Part shown: positions 33,110-44,229 of the stretch, piece by piece
How the letters are laid out: each line of letters starts with the position of its first letter
How positions within the stretch are numbered: the first letter of the stretch is position 1
Assembly: GCA_023213315.1 (NCBI GenBank)
Contig: JAKCPI010002059.1
Coordinates: 1-64,000, forward strand
Origin: Euborellia annulipes
Taxonomy: Eukaryota > Arthropoda > Insecta > Dermaptera > Anisolabididae
Length of the DNA stretch: 64,000 bases
Direction: 5' to 3'
Notes under the pieces: generated by a model
What the model was told of the DNA's origin: nothing
Databases searched by the model: none
What the model saw: the letters and a program-made list of their open reading frames with translations, nothing else
Program-made: the position numbers and the translations under genes

Positions 33110-33232
33110 TGGAACCTCGCTTAACGAGCATAATTCATTCTAGAATCAAACTCGTAAAGCGAACACTCGTTATGCGAAACAATTTTTCTGCGTAAAATAC
33201 GATAATGCGTTCCATGTTGAAAAAATACTCAC
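33110..33232 (+). repeat. Tigger/pogo-like transposon end (orphan)
   Basis: ACAATGGAACCTCGCTTAACGAG ... AACACTCGTTATGCGAAAC closely matches the left part of the element at 58428-58745. The right end was not found, so this is a truncated copy. Read without gaps over about 75 bases. Confidence 0.65.
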
Positions 33233-33563
33233 AAAATGTTATGTAATGTATAACATTTATTCAAAGAAAATTAGTTACATATCGTTGAGGAGAATGAATC
33301 ATTTTTATTTATTTCCTGATTTTCTTCCTATTAATTAATTCAATTAATTTTTACTCATGTACAGTACATATAACACAAGTTTGAGAAAATGGGCAACAGA
33401 CACTACGATACTACTGGAACCAGAAGGTCAATATTTGTGATTAGAGTTCTTAATCATCTATTATTAATAATGGAAAATTTGATGGGTTTTAATAAAAACC
33501 CTTTAATATAATAACATAACCTAACAACCAGCGGTCTGGCTCGCACTTTTAGAAAATAAATTC

Positions 33564-34098
33564 TTTTAAAGTGAAACTTTTATTTGATCCTCTCAAATTT
33601 TTTTCGCTTTTCTATCAGCATGTCGCGTTACAAGCCATGACGTCAAAGGCCGTGACGCTACAAGCTATGACGTCAAAGGCCGTGACGCTACAAGCTATGA
33701 CGTCAAAGGCCGTGACGCTACAAGCTATGACCTCAAAGGCCGTGACGCTACAAGCTAAGACGTCACAAGCCGAGACGAACAAAAGTAGGAAGTTGAAATT
33801 TGATACATATGACGAATTATAAAAAATAATTGTGAGATTTAATTATTCAATTTTTAAATTGATAAAATATAATTTTTAAAATAATTTAAAAATGAGATTC
33901 AAATCTTCAATTACTAAATAAATATTGTTCTCAGTTTTTAACATGCGTTTATTGATTTCCCATTTTCCAATTATTAAGTTAAGATTAAAAACGCGTTTTA
34001 ATCCTAAGGGTATATAATTTTCTGAAAATTTTCAGTTAAACGCATACGATCCGAAAAAAAGTTTCACTTGCATCGTGGTTTCATAAAACCACACAATG
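33564..34098 (+). repeat. Dispersed element with CRE-like minisatellite, copy 1
   Basis: TTTTAAAGTGAAACTTT at the start and AAAAGTTTCACTTGCATCG near the end form imperfect inverted repeats. A terminal hairpin GTGGTTTCATAAAACCAC (34075-34092) follows. Near the start lies a 30-bp tandem repeat with the TGACGTCA palindrome (33623-33780). The second copy is at 37922-38366. No target duplication identified. The ORF 33571-33822 only translates the repeat (TLQAMTSKAV per unit). Confidence 0.72.
33623..33780 (+). repeat. 30-bp minisatellite containing TGACGTCA
   Basis: About five tandem units of CAAGCTATGACGTCAAAGGC plus CGTGACGCTA, nearly identical. TGACGTCA is the palindromic CRE (CREB/ATF) core. 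The other copy of the element (37978-38045) has only about two units, so the array length varies between copies. Confidence 0.85.
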
Positions 34099-34292
34099 AT
34101 TTTATTTTTATAATGGTCAAAGTAGTCAAAATAGTGAAACTGACGAAATTATAAGAAAAAATTAACTTTGATTTTAAAATAATATTCTTGCAAATATGCA
34201 ATATTTAATTACAATAAGAGTTTAGTATCAATATTATTATTATATTATCCATGTTTATTTCTAAGAATAATAGTATACATAATAATAATAAC

Positions 34293-35351
34293 CAGGGCCG
34301 TGCCTAGGTTATTTAGCGCCCGGGGCAAGTTAGTCCTTTAGCGCCCTTTGTTATATTTTTACTTTCTCTTACCTATGTATATATGTAATATATATATAGA
34401 GAGAAAGTATTGGATTCATGTCAAAAATTCGATGTCGAGATTTTGATGGATCTTCACGTTTTGAGGTCCCCTGAATCCAAAAAAGTGGTTTTTGCGACAT
34501 GGTCGTCGTTGTGTGTGTGTGTGTGTGTGTTCAATTTTAAGCATGAAGGAATTGAGCTACGAGGTTGAAATTTTATATTTAAGTTAAACACCCCCCGGGA
34601 CCGGAAAAATAAGCTTTTAATCAAGTACTAGTACTTTACTGATATACTTTTTCAGTTTTTTTCGATTTTCTCAAAATTCGCTCTAACGATTTTGATTAAA
34701 ATTCAAAAATCAATTATTTTTTAGATGCTCTTTCAAATGTATATTCTCGTTTTGCCCTCAAAATTGTTTGAAGCACACTTTACTCTTGTGCTTCATAGAG
34801 AAGTTTAGGAGAAATGGTTGCCATGGTAACAAAATATAAATATTTTCCCATACTTATAAATTTGACATCTGAATTCAAATATTCCCTACTGCCGGGAACT
34901 AAATACATGTCGACACAAAAATCTGGTGTGACAAGCACAGTTCACAACTTTCGATTACCGAAGGTAAGAGAAAGTTGTGTGCTGGGCGCCAGTCACACCA
35001 GATTTTTTACATTGTCACAATAATGTTTCCCGTCCGGAAAAATGTTTTACCTTTTTTTTTTTAGAGACGCTAATTTTTGCCGCCCTCGGGACCGAAATTT
35101 TTCCCGTTAGGCGCCCCCGGAACCAAAATTTTTTTCCGCCCGTCAAAAATATTTTACCTTTTTTTAGAGACGCTAATTTTTTCCGCCCCCGGGACCGAAA
35201 TTTTTTCCCGTGTGGCGCCCCCGGAACAAAAATTTTTTTCCGCCCGTCAAAATATTTTACGTTTTTTTTAGAGACGCTAAATTTTTGCGCCCCTTCAAAA
35301 TTTGCGCCCTGGGCAATGGCCCCGGTCGCCCCCCCCCTAAGCACGGCCCTG
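34293..35351. mobile_element. hAT-like element (CAGGGCCGTGCCTAG ends), interrupted
   Basis: CAGGGCCGTGCCTAG (34293) and CTAAGCACGGCCCTG (to 35351), flanked by 8-bp ATAATAAC (34285-34292 and 35352-35359). The right part contains about 2.5 tandem units of roughly 110 bp (AGAGACGCTAATTTTTKCCGCC...). A full hairpin-capped element (34359-35007) is inserted. The overlapping ORFs 34977-35545 translate the tandem repeat and are not genes. Confidence 0.9.
34359..35007 (-). repeat. Hairpin-capped element, full length, minus
   Basis: Starts with TTTTTACTTTCTCTTACC and the AT-rich hairpin, then CGATGTCGAGATTTTGATGG, GTGTGTGTGT microsatellite (34508-34530), TAGTACTTTACTGATATAC, GGTTGCCATGGTAAC (34816) and ends with the CACCAGATTTTTT hairpin. 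Orientation is opposite to the reference copy at 9788. The host hAT sequence resumes right after it. Confidence 0.82.
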
Positions 35352-35669
35352 ATAATAACTCATTATGTTTCAATTTTTCACCCCAAAAAAATGTCTACAG
35401 TGGGTCTAAATCTAATATGAGGATTTATAATTTTATATGCGGTCCGCAGAGTTATGTAATAAACTTTCCGGCCGAAAGGCAAGCAAGGGGGTCCAGGGGC
35501 GCAACCCTCTGGCTAGACGGAAAGCGGTTAGTAAATAGAGGCTAGTATATAGGTACAAATTAAAAAAATTTTATATAGCTTTATTGTTAAATGATCATAA
35601 AATTTATTGTTCAGTACGCAAATCCAGCTCTATAATACATAGATTGGACCATAGAAATGACGAAATCTA

Positions 35670-35707
<38 letters not shown>

Positions 35708-35825
35708 ATTTGCTTCCTTTAAAAAAAATCACTGGTATTTTTTTATTAAAAAATAATCTAGGCTTTAGTTGGACACTCCAATCTGGATTTAAATAAATCG
35801 ACCATTTGTTTTCCACAATCATATA
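35352..35825. other. Mixed spacer with long poly(A)
   Basis: 35428-35530 has a GC-rich patch (GCAAGCAAGGGGGTCCAGGG) shared with 30535. 35671-35706 is a run of about 36 A. No gene. Confidence 0.55.
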
Positions 35826-36345
35826 TAAAAATCCGGTGTGACTGGCACACAACTTTCTCTTACCGAAAGGTAAGAGAAAGTTGTGCACCGTGCTGGTCAC
35901 ACCAGATTTATTTAGTTTCCCATAGAACCTTAATTCCAAACTTGTATTTTAAGTGTTGACTGCTTGAAATAAACTATAGTTATTTTTCAAAATTTTAATC
36001 TCATATTTAGATAATTTAATCACAATAGAGAATCCTAAATAAATACAACATTTCATAAGAATTGGAAAAATTTTTTTTAAATGAGTAAAAAGTTCCAAGG
36101 GGGCCTTGTGAATCGAAATTAACATACAAATCCCCATAGGGATTTTACATTGGCTCTATGGAACCAAGAGCCGGAAAATAAATTTGAAAAAAAAAAAATG
36201 AATTACATCAGCAAAGTGTACTTCAAACAATTTTCACAAAATATTACCGATATACCTTTTAAAAGGGCATCTACTTTTTTACTCTTGTTCTTCATAGGAA
36301 AGATAGGAGAAATGGTTGCCATGGTAACAGAATTTAAATCTTTTT
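35826..36345 (+). repeat. Hairpin-capped family, 5' module of second subfamily
   Basis: Hairpin ATCCGGTGTGACTGG ... GGTCACACCAGAT, then the body found at 1290-1670 (TGTTGACTGCTTGAAATAAAC...). Ends at about 36280 in CTTTTAAAAGGGCATCTAC. 36282-36345 is a minus fragment of the main body (TTCATAGGAAAGATAGGAG, GGTTGCCATGGTAAC), so two pieces are joined head-to-head. Confidence 0.7.
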
Positions 36346-36351
36346 CTTTTT

Positions 36352-36355
<4 letters not shown>

Positions 36356-36396
<41 letters not shown>

Positions 36397-36652
36397 ATTC
36401 ACACTTTTTTCTCATTCACACTCACACTCACACACACATTCACACTGTCTTTTCGGCAGCTCAGGCCATATAAGACAATTACGATAACCGTTATTTATGA
36501 ATTTATATATATTAGGGTCCAGGCATTCTTATTTAAGCCATCTGGTATCCAGATGGCTTAAATAAAATCATCGGACTGCCTGGGGTCCGAACTCCGCGAC
36601 GTTTGGTATATGAGGTTAGCACGCTAACCTCTACACCACGCCCCGTGGGCTT
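36356..36652 (-). repeat. tRNA-derived SINE with long A tail
   Basis: Minus strand: GGGGCGTGGTGTAGAGGTTAG head, B-box GGAGTTCGGACCCC (one extra base), palindromic body, AGCTGCCGAAAAGACAGTG, GTGTGTGAGTGTGAGTG and an A tail of more than 30 (T run 36356-36391). Confidence 0.82.
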
Positions 36653-36696
36653 CTTTTTAGATTAAAATTCATATAAATCTATTATTATTCTAACTT

Positions 36697-36830
36697 AAGT
36701 TCTTTTTCGGCATCGGAGGCCATTTAAACCTCTCTTTTATTCAATTGATTTGTGGCCAATTCAATTTGTCGCATGGAACAGAATGCGATCCTCTGGCCAT
36801 TAGCAAAAGAGACAAGAACCCTATCTACTG
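36697..36830 (-). repeat. tRNA-related SINE fragment
   Basis: Contains CGGCATCGGAGGCCATTTAA, AATTGGCCACAAATCAATTG-type body (inverse) and TCGCATGGAAC. It resembles, inverted, the first SINE head at 11741-11830 (CCCATGCGACAAG). Weak match. Confidence 0.4.
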
Positions 36831-37145
36831 CTGGCTGGGCCTTTTGGTTCTTTAAAAACATACTAAACCCATTTATATTATTTAAATTTTTTCATGAAAA
36901 CAAATAAAAGATTGTCATTTTCAACATGTTTTGAGAATTTACAACTTTTAATTCAAAAATATCAAATATATTTGTCATTTTATTGAAAAGTAATATGAAA
37001 TAGTTGACTGATTGATTAATAAATCTTGACATATTTTTAAAATTTATTAGGAGACCTACCGTATTTATTTTATTTATTTTTAAATCGTTTATAGTTTTAT
37101 CAAATTTATTAGAATTACAAATAGGATACATAAAAACCAAATACA

Positions 37146-37632
37146 AAAATCTGGTGTGACTGGCGCACAGCACACAACTTTCTCTTACCTTCGGTAATCG
37201 AAAGTTGTGAACTGTGTTTGTCACACCAGATTTTTTGTGTCGACATGTATTTAGTTCCCGGCAGTAGGGAATATTTGAATTCAGATGTAAAATTTATAAG
37301 TATGGGAAAATATTTATATTTTGTTACCATGGCAACCATTTCTCCTATCTTCTCTATGAAGCACAAGAGTAAAGTGTGCTTCAAACAATTTTGAGGGCAA
37401 AACGAGAATATACATTTGAAAGAGCATCTAAAAAATAATTGATTTTTGAATTTTAATCAAAATCGTTAGAGCGAATTTTGAGAAAATCGAAAAAAACTGA
37501 AAAAGTACATCACTAAAGTACTAGTACTCTTTGGCCGATTTTGATTAAAAGCTTATTTTCCGGTCCCGGGAGGTGTTTAACTTAAATATAAAATTTCAAC
37601 CTCCTAGCTCAATTCCTTCATGCTTAAAATTG

Positions 37633-37705
<73 letters not shown>

Positions 37706-37858
37706 GACCATGTCGCGAAAACCACTTTTTTGGATTCAGGGGACCTCAAAACGTGAAGATCCATCAAAATCTCGACATCGAATTTTTGACATGAAACCAA
37801 TACTTTCTCTCTATATATATATTACATATATACATAGGTAAGAGAAAGTAAAAATATA
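37146..37858 (+). repeat. Hairpin-capped element, full length, expanded CA repeat
   Basis: Same part order as the 9788 copy: hairpin, GGTACCATGGCAACC-type block at 37325, AGTACTAGTACTCTTTGGCC at 37519, CTAACTTAAATATAAAA-type block, (CA)n of about 70 bases at 37632-37701, CATGTCGCGAAAACCACTTT and the end GGTAAGAGAAAGTAAAAAT. The microsatellite is longer than in other copies. ORFs 37573-37841 are the CA repeat in translation. Confidence 0.85.
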
Positions 37859-37921
37859 GAGAAAACAAATTCATTTTTATTAAATTTAAGTAAAAATTTT
37901 TTAATATTTATACCTACCCAT

Positions 37922-38366
37922 TTTTAAAGTGAAACTTTATTTTGATCAACACATATTTTTTTCATTTCTCTATCAGCATGTCGCGTTACAAGCCGTGACG
38001 TCAAAGGCCGTGACGCTCAAGTTATGACGTCACAAGCCGTGACGACAAAAATAGCAAAGTTGAAATTTAATATATATGATGAATTATAAAAAATAATTGT
38101 GAGATTTAATTATTGAATTTTTAAATTGATAAAATATAATTTTTAAAATAATTTAAAATGATTCAAATACTAAATAAATATTTTTCTCAGTTTTTAACAT
38201 GCGTCTTTTGATTTCCCAAAATCCTTCCCATTTTCCAATTATTAAGTTAAGATTAAAAACGGATTTTAATATCCTTAATTGAATAATTTTTTGAAAATTT
38301 TCAGTTAAACGCATACGATCCGAAAAAAGTTTCACTTGCATCGTGGTTTCATAAAACTACACAATG
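37922..38366 (+). repeat. Dispersed element with CRE-like minisatellite, copy 2
   Basis: Homologous to 33564-34098 from TTTTAAAGTGAAACTTT to CACAATG, with a contracted minisatellite (two units, 37978-38045) and small internal deletions. The terminal hairpin reads GTGGTTTCATAAAACTAC, with one arm mutated. No coding sequence. Confidence 0.75.
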
Positions 38367-40245
38367 TTTATCTTTGATAGAGGATTTTTTTTTCATTTTA
38401 AATTTATGCTCTCTCCTCTTATGAATGCAAACATCTTCATTAGTATCTCTTCTTTTTATTAAATGCTTTTTTAGTATAACGTTCGGAATGTAAAATATAC
38501 TGGTATTATAATTGGAATCGAGAAATTCATTGATCTCCTTGTAGAATTATCTTTGTAATTTTTAGTAATAAAAGACAGTTTTGGCATTAATAATGATTTA
38601 TTTTAGTTAATAATACAAATTAACTACAAGAAAATAGAAGCTTGCAGTCCCTAATTCTGCAGCTGTCATTAGGAAATGTATATTAATTAATTATATTGAT
38701 TAATAATTGAGAAAAAATAATTATTTAATATTATTAAAATAGTTGAAGTTTTTAATTCCATTTTGTCTTACACTTGTTAGTATATTAGTATTTATAACCT
38801 TTACACATTTTAATATCACTGGACAATTGTAAACGATTTATAATTTTTTGTGATGGAAATGGAAAGAGATTTACTAAGTTTTTTTTTTTTTTTATTATTG
38901 GAAAAAAACTTCAAACAAAATATGGATTTAACGATGGAAGAGTTAGAGAGACAAGAGATTGCAATTTTGAAATATGAATGAATGCTTTGTGGTTTTTAAT
39001 ATCTAAAACCTTTTATTTGCTTATACACAGCATTTTTAATACTTATGAATTTATAAAATACAAACAAAACATTGATTAAGTTATTTAAAAAAAAAAAAAA
39101 TTCCAATAACGAAATTAAAAACCTTTAAATATTTGGAAATTAAAGTCACTTTGGTTATTATTTTATTAAAAAAATCATTTAATTTTTCACCTATTAAATT
39201 ATTAAATTCACATAGGGACTTGAGATTTAATCCTTTACCAAAAAATTAGAATGTTATATTCTTGTATTAGGCCTACTCAATTTTAACAAGAACGATTAAA
39301 TTAAATTAAATTAAATTAAATTATTTCTCTCTGTTTAAATTAAATTAAATAAAAGCATTTTTTTTTTAAGTGTTTTTATTATATTTTTATTTTAAACTTT
39401 TTAGTCTTTTTTATAATAGATACAGCATTAAAAAAAGAAATGAAGGAAGCATGAGGCTTCAAATAAAGTACCTCATTAGTTTGGCGTATTTTCTTCCAAT
39501 AAAAAATTATTAATTGTCATCAAAAAAGACGCTTAAATATCAAATTTCACACCTCAAGCTCATCGAGAAGTCTTGAAAATAAATTAATTCGCGAAGGGTT
39601 TCAAATAAAGTACCACATTAGTTTGTTCTATTTTGATAAAACTTGCATACAATTGTTGTCATCAAAATGACCCTTAAGTATCATTTCACACCGATATCTA
39701 ATCGGGAAGTGTCCTAAAAAAAAACTAAAAGTTGGTGACCTTGAAAGAGTAAGTTAAATAAAAACATTTAATTAATTAATTAATTATAAAATAATTAGTA
39801 AATAAATTTAAATAAATGAATTTATTTTATTTTTTCTTTAAAATTAAAAATCTCAACTATAACTTTTATTATAAACCTTTGAATATTCAGATTATTTTAA
39901 AACATGAGAAAATTTGATTCGTTTAGTAACAAATTGTCATTAATCCTTGTGTCGAATAAGAAAATATGTAGAGGGTCATAAATTATTGTGGAGGAAATAT
40001 TAAAAATCATTTCTTTAATGTATTTACTCATTCATAAATAAGTAAATTTCTTTTAAGCAAATTTATAGAAGATTATAGGAAATACTTTTTTTTTTTCTAT
40101 TAAGTAAAGTGACTAGAAAAAAAATATTTTCCCAAGAGTATCTAGGTTATAAAAGTTAGAGAAATATTATTTTTTTAATATTTTAATAATATCAAACTAT
40201 AAAATATCCCTAAATGGCCTCAGCAGCTGAAAGAAGAAAAAAATT
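38367..40245. other. AT-rich stretch
   Basis: (AAATT)n at 39298-39321; 39300-39440 resembles 1110-1180 (TTTTTATTATATTTTTATTT..AAACTTTTTAGTC), a small dispersed repeat. No gene. Confidence 0.55.
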
Positions 40246-40499
40246 AATCTGGTGTGACTGGTCGCACTAGATTTTTTTGTATAGACATATATTTAGTTTC
40301 TCATAGCATCTTAGTTTTTATATACAATGAGAATCCTAAATAAATACAAAATTTGAATTGTAAAATATCTTTTAAAATGTGTAAAAAGTTTCAAAGGGGA
40401 CCCCCCTTTTAAATAAAAATTTACATGCAAATTCCCATAGGGATTTAACATGGAACCATGGAAGGAAGAGCCGAAAAATGAATTTGAAAAATCTAAAAG

Positions 40500-40772
40500 C
40501 CCTCGGGGCTTGGTGTAGAGGTTAACGTGCTAACCTCGTATACCAAACGTCGCGGGTTCGGACCCCAGGCAGTCCGATGATTTTATTTAAGCCAATTGGA
40601 TACCAAATGGCTTAAATAAGAATGCCAGGACCCCCAATAAATATAATTATTTATACAACGGTTATCGTAAAAGTCTTAAATGGCCTAAGTTGCCGAAAAG
40701 ACTGTGTGAATGTGTGTGTGAGTGTAAGTGTGAATGAGAAAAAAAGTGTGAGTGTTTAAAAAAAAAAAAAAA
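40500..40772 (+). repeat. tRNA-derived SINE, best-preserved copy
   Basis: GGGGCTTGGTGTAGAGGTTA (A-box), TAACGTGCTAACCTCG, CGTCGCGGGTTCGGACCCCA (B-box), CAGGCAGTCCGATGATTTTA, palindrome AAGCCAATTGG / CCAAATGGCTT, AATGCCAGGACCC, AACGGTTATCGTAAAAGTC, GGCCTAAGTTGCCGAAAAG, GTGTGTGTGAGTGTAAGTGTG and a poly(A) tail. Both Pol III promoter boxes are intact, so this is the best family reference. Inserted in a hairpin-capped element; CTAAAA flanks both sides as a possible short target duplication. Confidence 0.85.
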
Positions 40773-41202
40773 CTAAAATACTACATGAGTAAAGTGTATT
40801 TCAAACAATTTTCACGAAAAATTTTACTCATATACTTTTTAAAGTGCATCTAAAAAATAGTTGATTTATGAATTTTAATCAAAAACGTTAGAACGAATTT
40901 TGAGGAAATTGAAAAAAAAAATGAAAAAGTATATCAGTAGTTTTAGTAACTTTTGGTCGATTTTGTTTAAAAGCTTTTTTTCACGTTTCATGGGGTTTCC
41001 TAACCTAAATTTAAAATTTCAACCTCGTATCTCATTTTCTTCATGTTTAAAAATGTTCAAACAGACAGACACACTGACACCCAGACAGACACACAGACCA
41101 ATTTGCGGAATCCACTTGTTTTGACTCAGGGACCTCACATGTATTCAAAATCTCGACATCGAATTTTTGATCGCAATACTTTCTCACTATATATTTCATA
41201 TA

Positions 41203-41459
41203 TGGACCCTGTTATGCAATGGTGTGTCAAAGACCAAACATCGAGTTTTGAGAAAATCAACAATAAAGTTTTTTGTTTACATTGGATTAGGCCTATATAT
41301 AATTTTTCTTGTCAATTGTGCAAGTAACATTAAATATAAATTTTTTTAGGACACATTTCATAAAAAATACTATTAATTAAAACATTTGAAACAATATTCC
41401 GTGCTTAACTCATTTTTGAATTTTTTGGTCTTTGACTCACCATTGCATAACAGGGTCCA
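41203..41459. mobile_element. TA-target MITE (TGGACCCTGTTATGCA ends), copy 2
   Basis: TGGACCCTGTTATGCAATGG and CCATTGCATAACAGGGTCCA are perfect inverted repeats flanked by TA. Interior (AAAGTTTTTTGTTTACATTGG, GTCAATTGTGCAAGTAACAT) matches copy 22096-22351. Removing it restores CATATATAGG of the host hairpin. No ORF. Confidence 0.88.
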
Positions 41460-41479
41460 TATAGGTAATAGAAAATAAA

Positions 41480-41906
41480 AACAAACTAAAAAATGAGCTA
41501 AGGATAAAAATCTTTTTGTAAAGTTGTTAATCTTAAACATTTTTCAAAATATTGTATTATGAAATTTCTCCAAATAATCTTTGTCTTTTACAAGCAATCC
41601 TTTAATTGAAGAAAGAAAGGGAAGAGAAATTTACTAACCATCGCAATCCATTTGACTTTTTCTCTCTGATACATTAGGTTAATATAAGTAGAAGAAATTT
41701 AATTAGAAAACTAAAAGAGGAAAATGCTGGTCCTATACTCTCCCCCTCTCATAAATTTCTAGTTTTACTAGCCGTTGTCAAATCTTCAATGGAAGTGTTG
41801 GCAAGTATTCCTTTTATTGAAAATTGAGCTGAATGTGAGAAGGAAAGTCCTATATTTTCGATTTTTATTTTGGACAAAACCACTTAAGCTTGTTTATTTT
41901 TTACAG
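41480..41906. other. Low-copy stretch before a putative exon
   Basis: No repeat family recognised. It ends in a pyrimidine-rich acceptor-like sequence (TTGTTTATTTTTTACAG). Confidence 0.4.
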
Positions 41907-42006
41907 AAGCACAACTATTAAAATTTTTTATGCCGGCGAGACTGGCAAGAAGAAGGAACAACAGCCACCAAGATCATCATTGTTAAGCAACGCCAAGTGG
42001 TGCTGA
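41907..42006 (+). CDS. Possible terminal coding exon (unidentified)
   Basis: A strong acceptor TTGTTTATTTTTTACAG precedes an open stretch reading STTIKIFYAGETGKKKEQQ, then PPRSSLLSNAKWC and TGA at 42004-42006 (phase 1 start at 41908). A poly(A) signal AATAAA follows at 42089-42094. Composition is clearly less AT-rich than the flanks from 41930 to about 42075. I do not recognise the protein; nothing upstream can be linked as preceding exons. A second plus frame is open from 41920 to about 42085 and the minus strand is open over 78 codons (41918-42154), so the frame is uncertain. A coding exon, a non-coding exon or a relic are all possible. Confidence 0.35.
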
Positions 42007-42099
42007 AAATGGGGATAGGTGGCCCCCGAAAAACAAGACCATTGAACACCCGCCGGAAGCCATCGATACATGTATTTGATAAATAAGCAATAAATTTAT

Positions 42100-43850
42100 A
42101 AAAGTCAAATGGCCTCTGGAACCGAAATGACTTTTTTTTAAACATAAAAAACAAAAATTTTTTATTGGCAATATATATATATTCAAATATAAATTTACCT
42201 CCATAGATAAATAAATTGATTTAAAACAAATAAATTTTATGAATTTGATTGATTGATCTGTTTTATGGAAAATATATTCAGATCTATAAACTAGGTTATA
42301 TTTAAATTAAAATTAATATCTGATATTATTAAAAATTTATTATATGTATTTTGAATATTAAAATACCCCCAAAAAATATGTATTTAGATATAGTTCACAT
42401 CAAGAAAATATATTTTATAAAACAAAAAAAAAAAATACTCAAATGATCTTAAAAATTAAAAGCTCTTTGTTTTCAGGAATTTGATTTCGTTTATTTTTTC
42501 AGCATCTTAAAAAAAACATCTATAATCTTTTTAAGGTATCGATAACCTCTCTTTTTTCCCTTCTTTCATTGAAATCAATGAAAGCCAGCCACTCTACTCG
42601 TTTTCTAAATAAGAACGATATCGTCTTTCTTTTAAACAAATAATCATCCTCTCGCTCAGCAAAAAGAGATCGAAAAAAATGAATTCTTTTTCTTCGTTTT
42701 TTTTTTTTTTATATTGATTGGATCATCCTATATAAATCACAAACATACATCAAACAAAAAAAGAAATTGGAAAGAGAAGAAAGCGACAAACAAATAAACA
42801 AACAAAACCACATTAATTTCATAAATTTAAACTAACTTAAATGAATTCCCTTAGGACTTTCCTTAAATTATTCTCAAATTATTGGATCTAGTTTGGCCTA
42901 CTCAATTCAGCTACATTTTCGTCATATGTATGTTTTACAATTCACATCTCAACCATTTGTTTTCTGCGACCAAACAACAAACGGAAAACATTAATATTTA
43001 TCTACTAAGGACTCGTTCACAATGAATCACATTCATTCTCTTACATTTACACCGTTTATGTTTAATAATAAGAGAATAAAAAAAATCTTTCCCTTCAAAA
43101 TAATGGTCAAAGAATTATAGTTATTAATTATTTTCAAGTTTCAAATTAGAAAAACTTATTAATTTTTATTTAAGAAGACTTATTTCCTAAATAATTTATG
43201 TATTATTGCATAAAATATTGTAAAAAAGAAATGGTGAAGGTTTAGCCAATTTAACACTTTACTATATATATAGAACAAAGATATTTAATAAATCCTTTTA
43301 TGTCTAAAATAAATTTAGGATTGGAAATTCAGTGAGGCATAAGCTGAGTGTCACTATAGATCATAGACAATGCATTTGGTCAAAAGCCAAAACTAGAAAG
43401 GATTTATATAATATCTAATAAGTTCTCACATAAATAATACATTTCGTTAATAAAGTTAAAAAAAAAAAAAAAAAAAAAAAACTAAATTTTAAGAGCCACT
43501 TTTGAAAGTCCAGAGAGATATAGAGGAGTCTTTCCTCTGCCTTAAAGAGATCAAGATGGGGAAATGAGCGAAATTGTCTTTGATAGACGTTTTGAAGAGA
43601 ATTTTATTCTTTCCGAAAAATATCAATTTAGGTGAAATTTTACCTTTACTCACAGATAGCGTCTTTTATATCTAATTAAACATTCGGAGTATAAATTATT
43701 TTTAATTTTTAAGCTGAAAAATAGTTGATTCAAGTATTCAACTGACTAATAGATTTAATTGCACCTTAAAGTAATTGAATTTTAAATAATTTTATAAAAA
43801 ATGAAAATAAAAGCTTTGTTGAAAAATATATTAATTTAAAAGTTACTATC
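42100..43850. other. Low-copy AT-rich stretch
   Basis: Poly(A) of 24 at about 43459-43482. 42540-42670 contains TATCGATAAC and mixed sequence, without a gene. Nothing else recognised. Confidence 0.55.
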
Positions 43851-43852
43851 TT

Positions 43853-44090
43853 AACCTCGTATACCAAACGTCGCGGGTTCGGACCCCAGGCAGTCCGATG
43901 ATTTTATATAAGGCATTTGGATACCAAATGGCTTAAATAAGAATGACTGGACCCCAATATGTATATTAAATCAATAACGGTTATCGTAAATGTCTTCGGG
44001 GGGGGGGGATATGGCCTAAGTTGCCGAAAAGACAGTGTAAATGTGTGTGTGAGTGTGAGTGTGAATGAGAAAAAAGTGTGAATGTTTTTA
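43853..44090 (+). repeat. tRNA-derived SINE, 5'-truncated
   Basis: Begins mid-head at TTAACCTCGTATACCAAACG. B-box GGGTTCGGACCCC, palindromic body, AAGTTGCCGAAAAGACAGTG, GTGTGTGAGTGTGAGTGTG and A-rich end. A run of G (43998-44008) is inserted in the AGTCTTAAATGGCC block. Confidence 0.8.
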
Positions 44091-44229
44091 TAAAAAAAAA
44101 TCTGATAGTATTGTTAAGGAATTATTTATTTCTCGTGATTGTTTTACTCTCCTCGTATATAGGAGATATTAATCAAATATTATTTGTAATCGCAAAATGT
44201 ATTTTTAGGGGGATAAATAAGAAATACAT

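Larger units (their letters stand above)
40246..41476 (+). repeat. Hairpin-capped element (second subfamily) with two nested insertions
   Basis: 5' hairpin partly deleted (ATCTGGTGTGACTGGTCGCAC-TAGAT), second-subfamily body, SINE at 40500-40772, GTGTATTTCAAACAATTTTC, AAAAACTG-type block, AATTTAAAATTTCAACCTCG, ACAGACAGACAC microsatellite, TCTCGACATCGAATTTTTG, then the AT hairpin interrupted by a TA-target MITE at 41203-41459, and the end ATAGGTAATAGAAAATAAA. Without the inserts it is about 700 bp. Confidence 0.78.

Noticed and set aside
33571..33822. ORF with decapeptide repeats (TLQAMTSKAV)
   Set aside because: The 30-bp minisatellite is a multiple of three, so any open frame repeats. The second copy of the element does not keep the frame.
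34977..35545. Overlapping ORFs up to 147 codons
   Set aside because: They translate the tandem repeat inside a hAT element on both strands, with no domain and no splice or poly(A) context.
37632..37701. CRISPR-like or regulatory CA array
   Set aside because: Simple (CA)n microsatellite within the hairpin-capped family; no spacers.
42119..42204. Minus ORFs over the possible terminal exon
   Set aside because: Continue into AT-rich sequence without a gene-like pattern; the plus reading has better signals (acceptor, stop, AATAAA).
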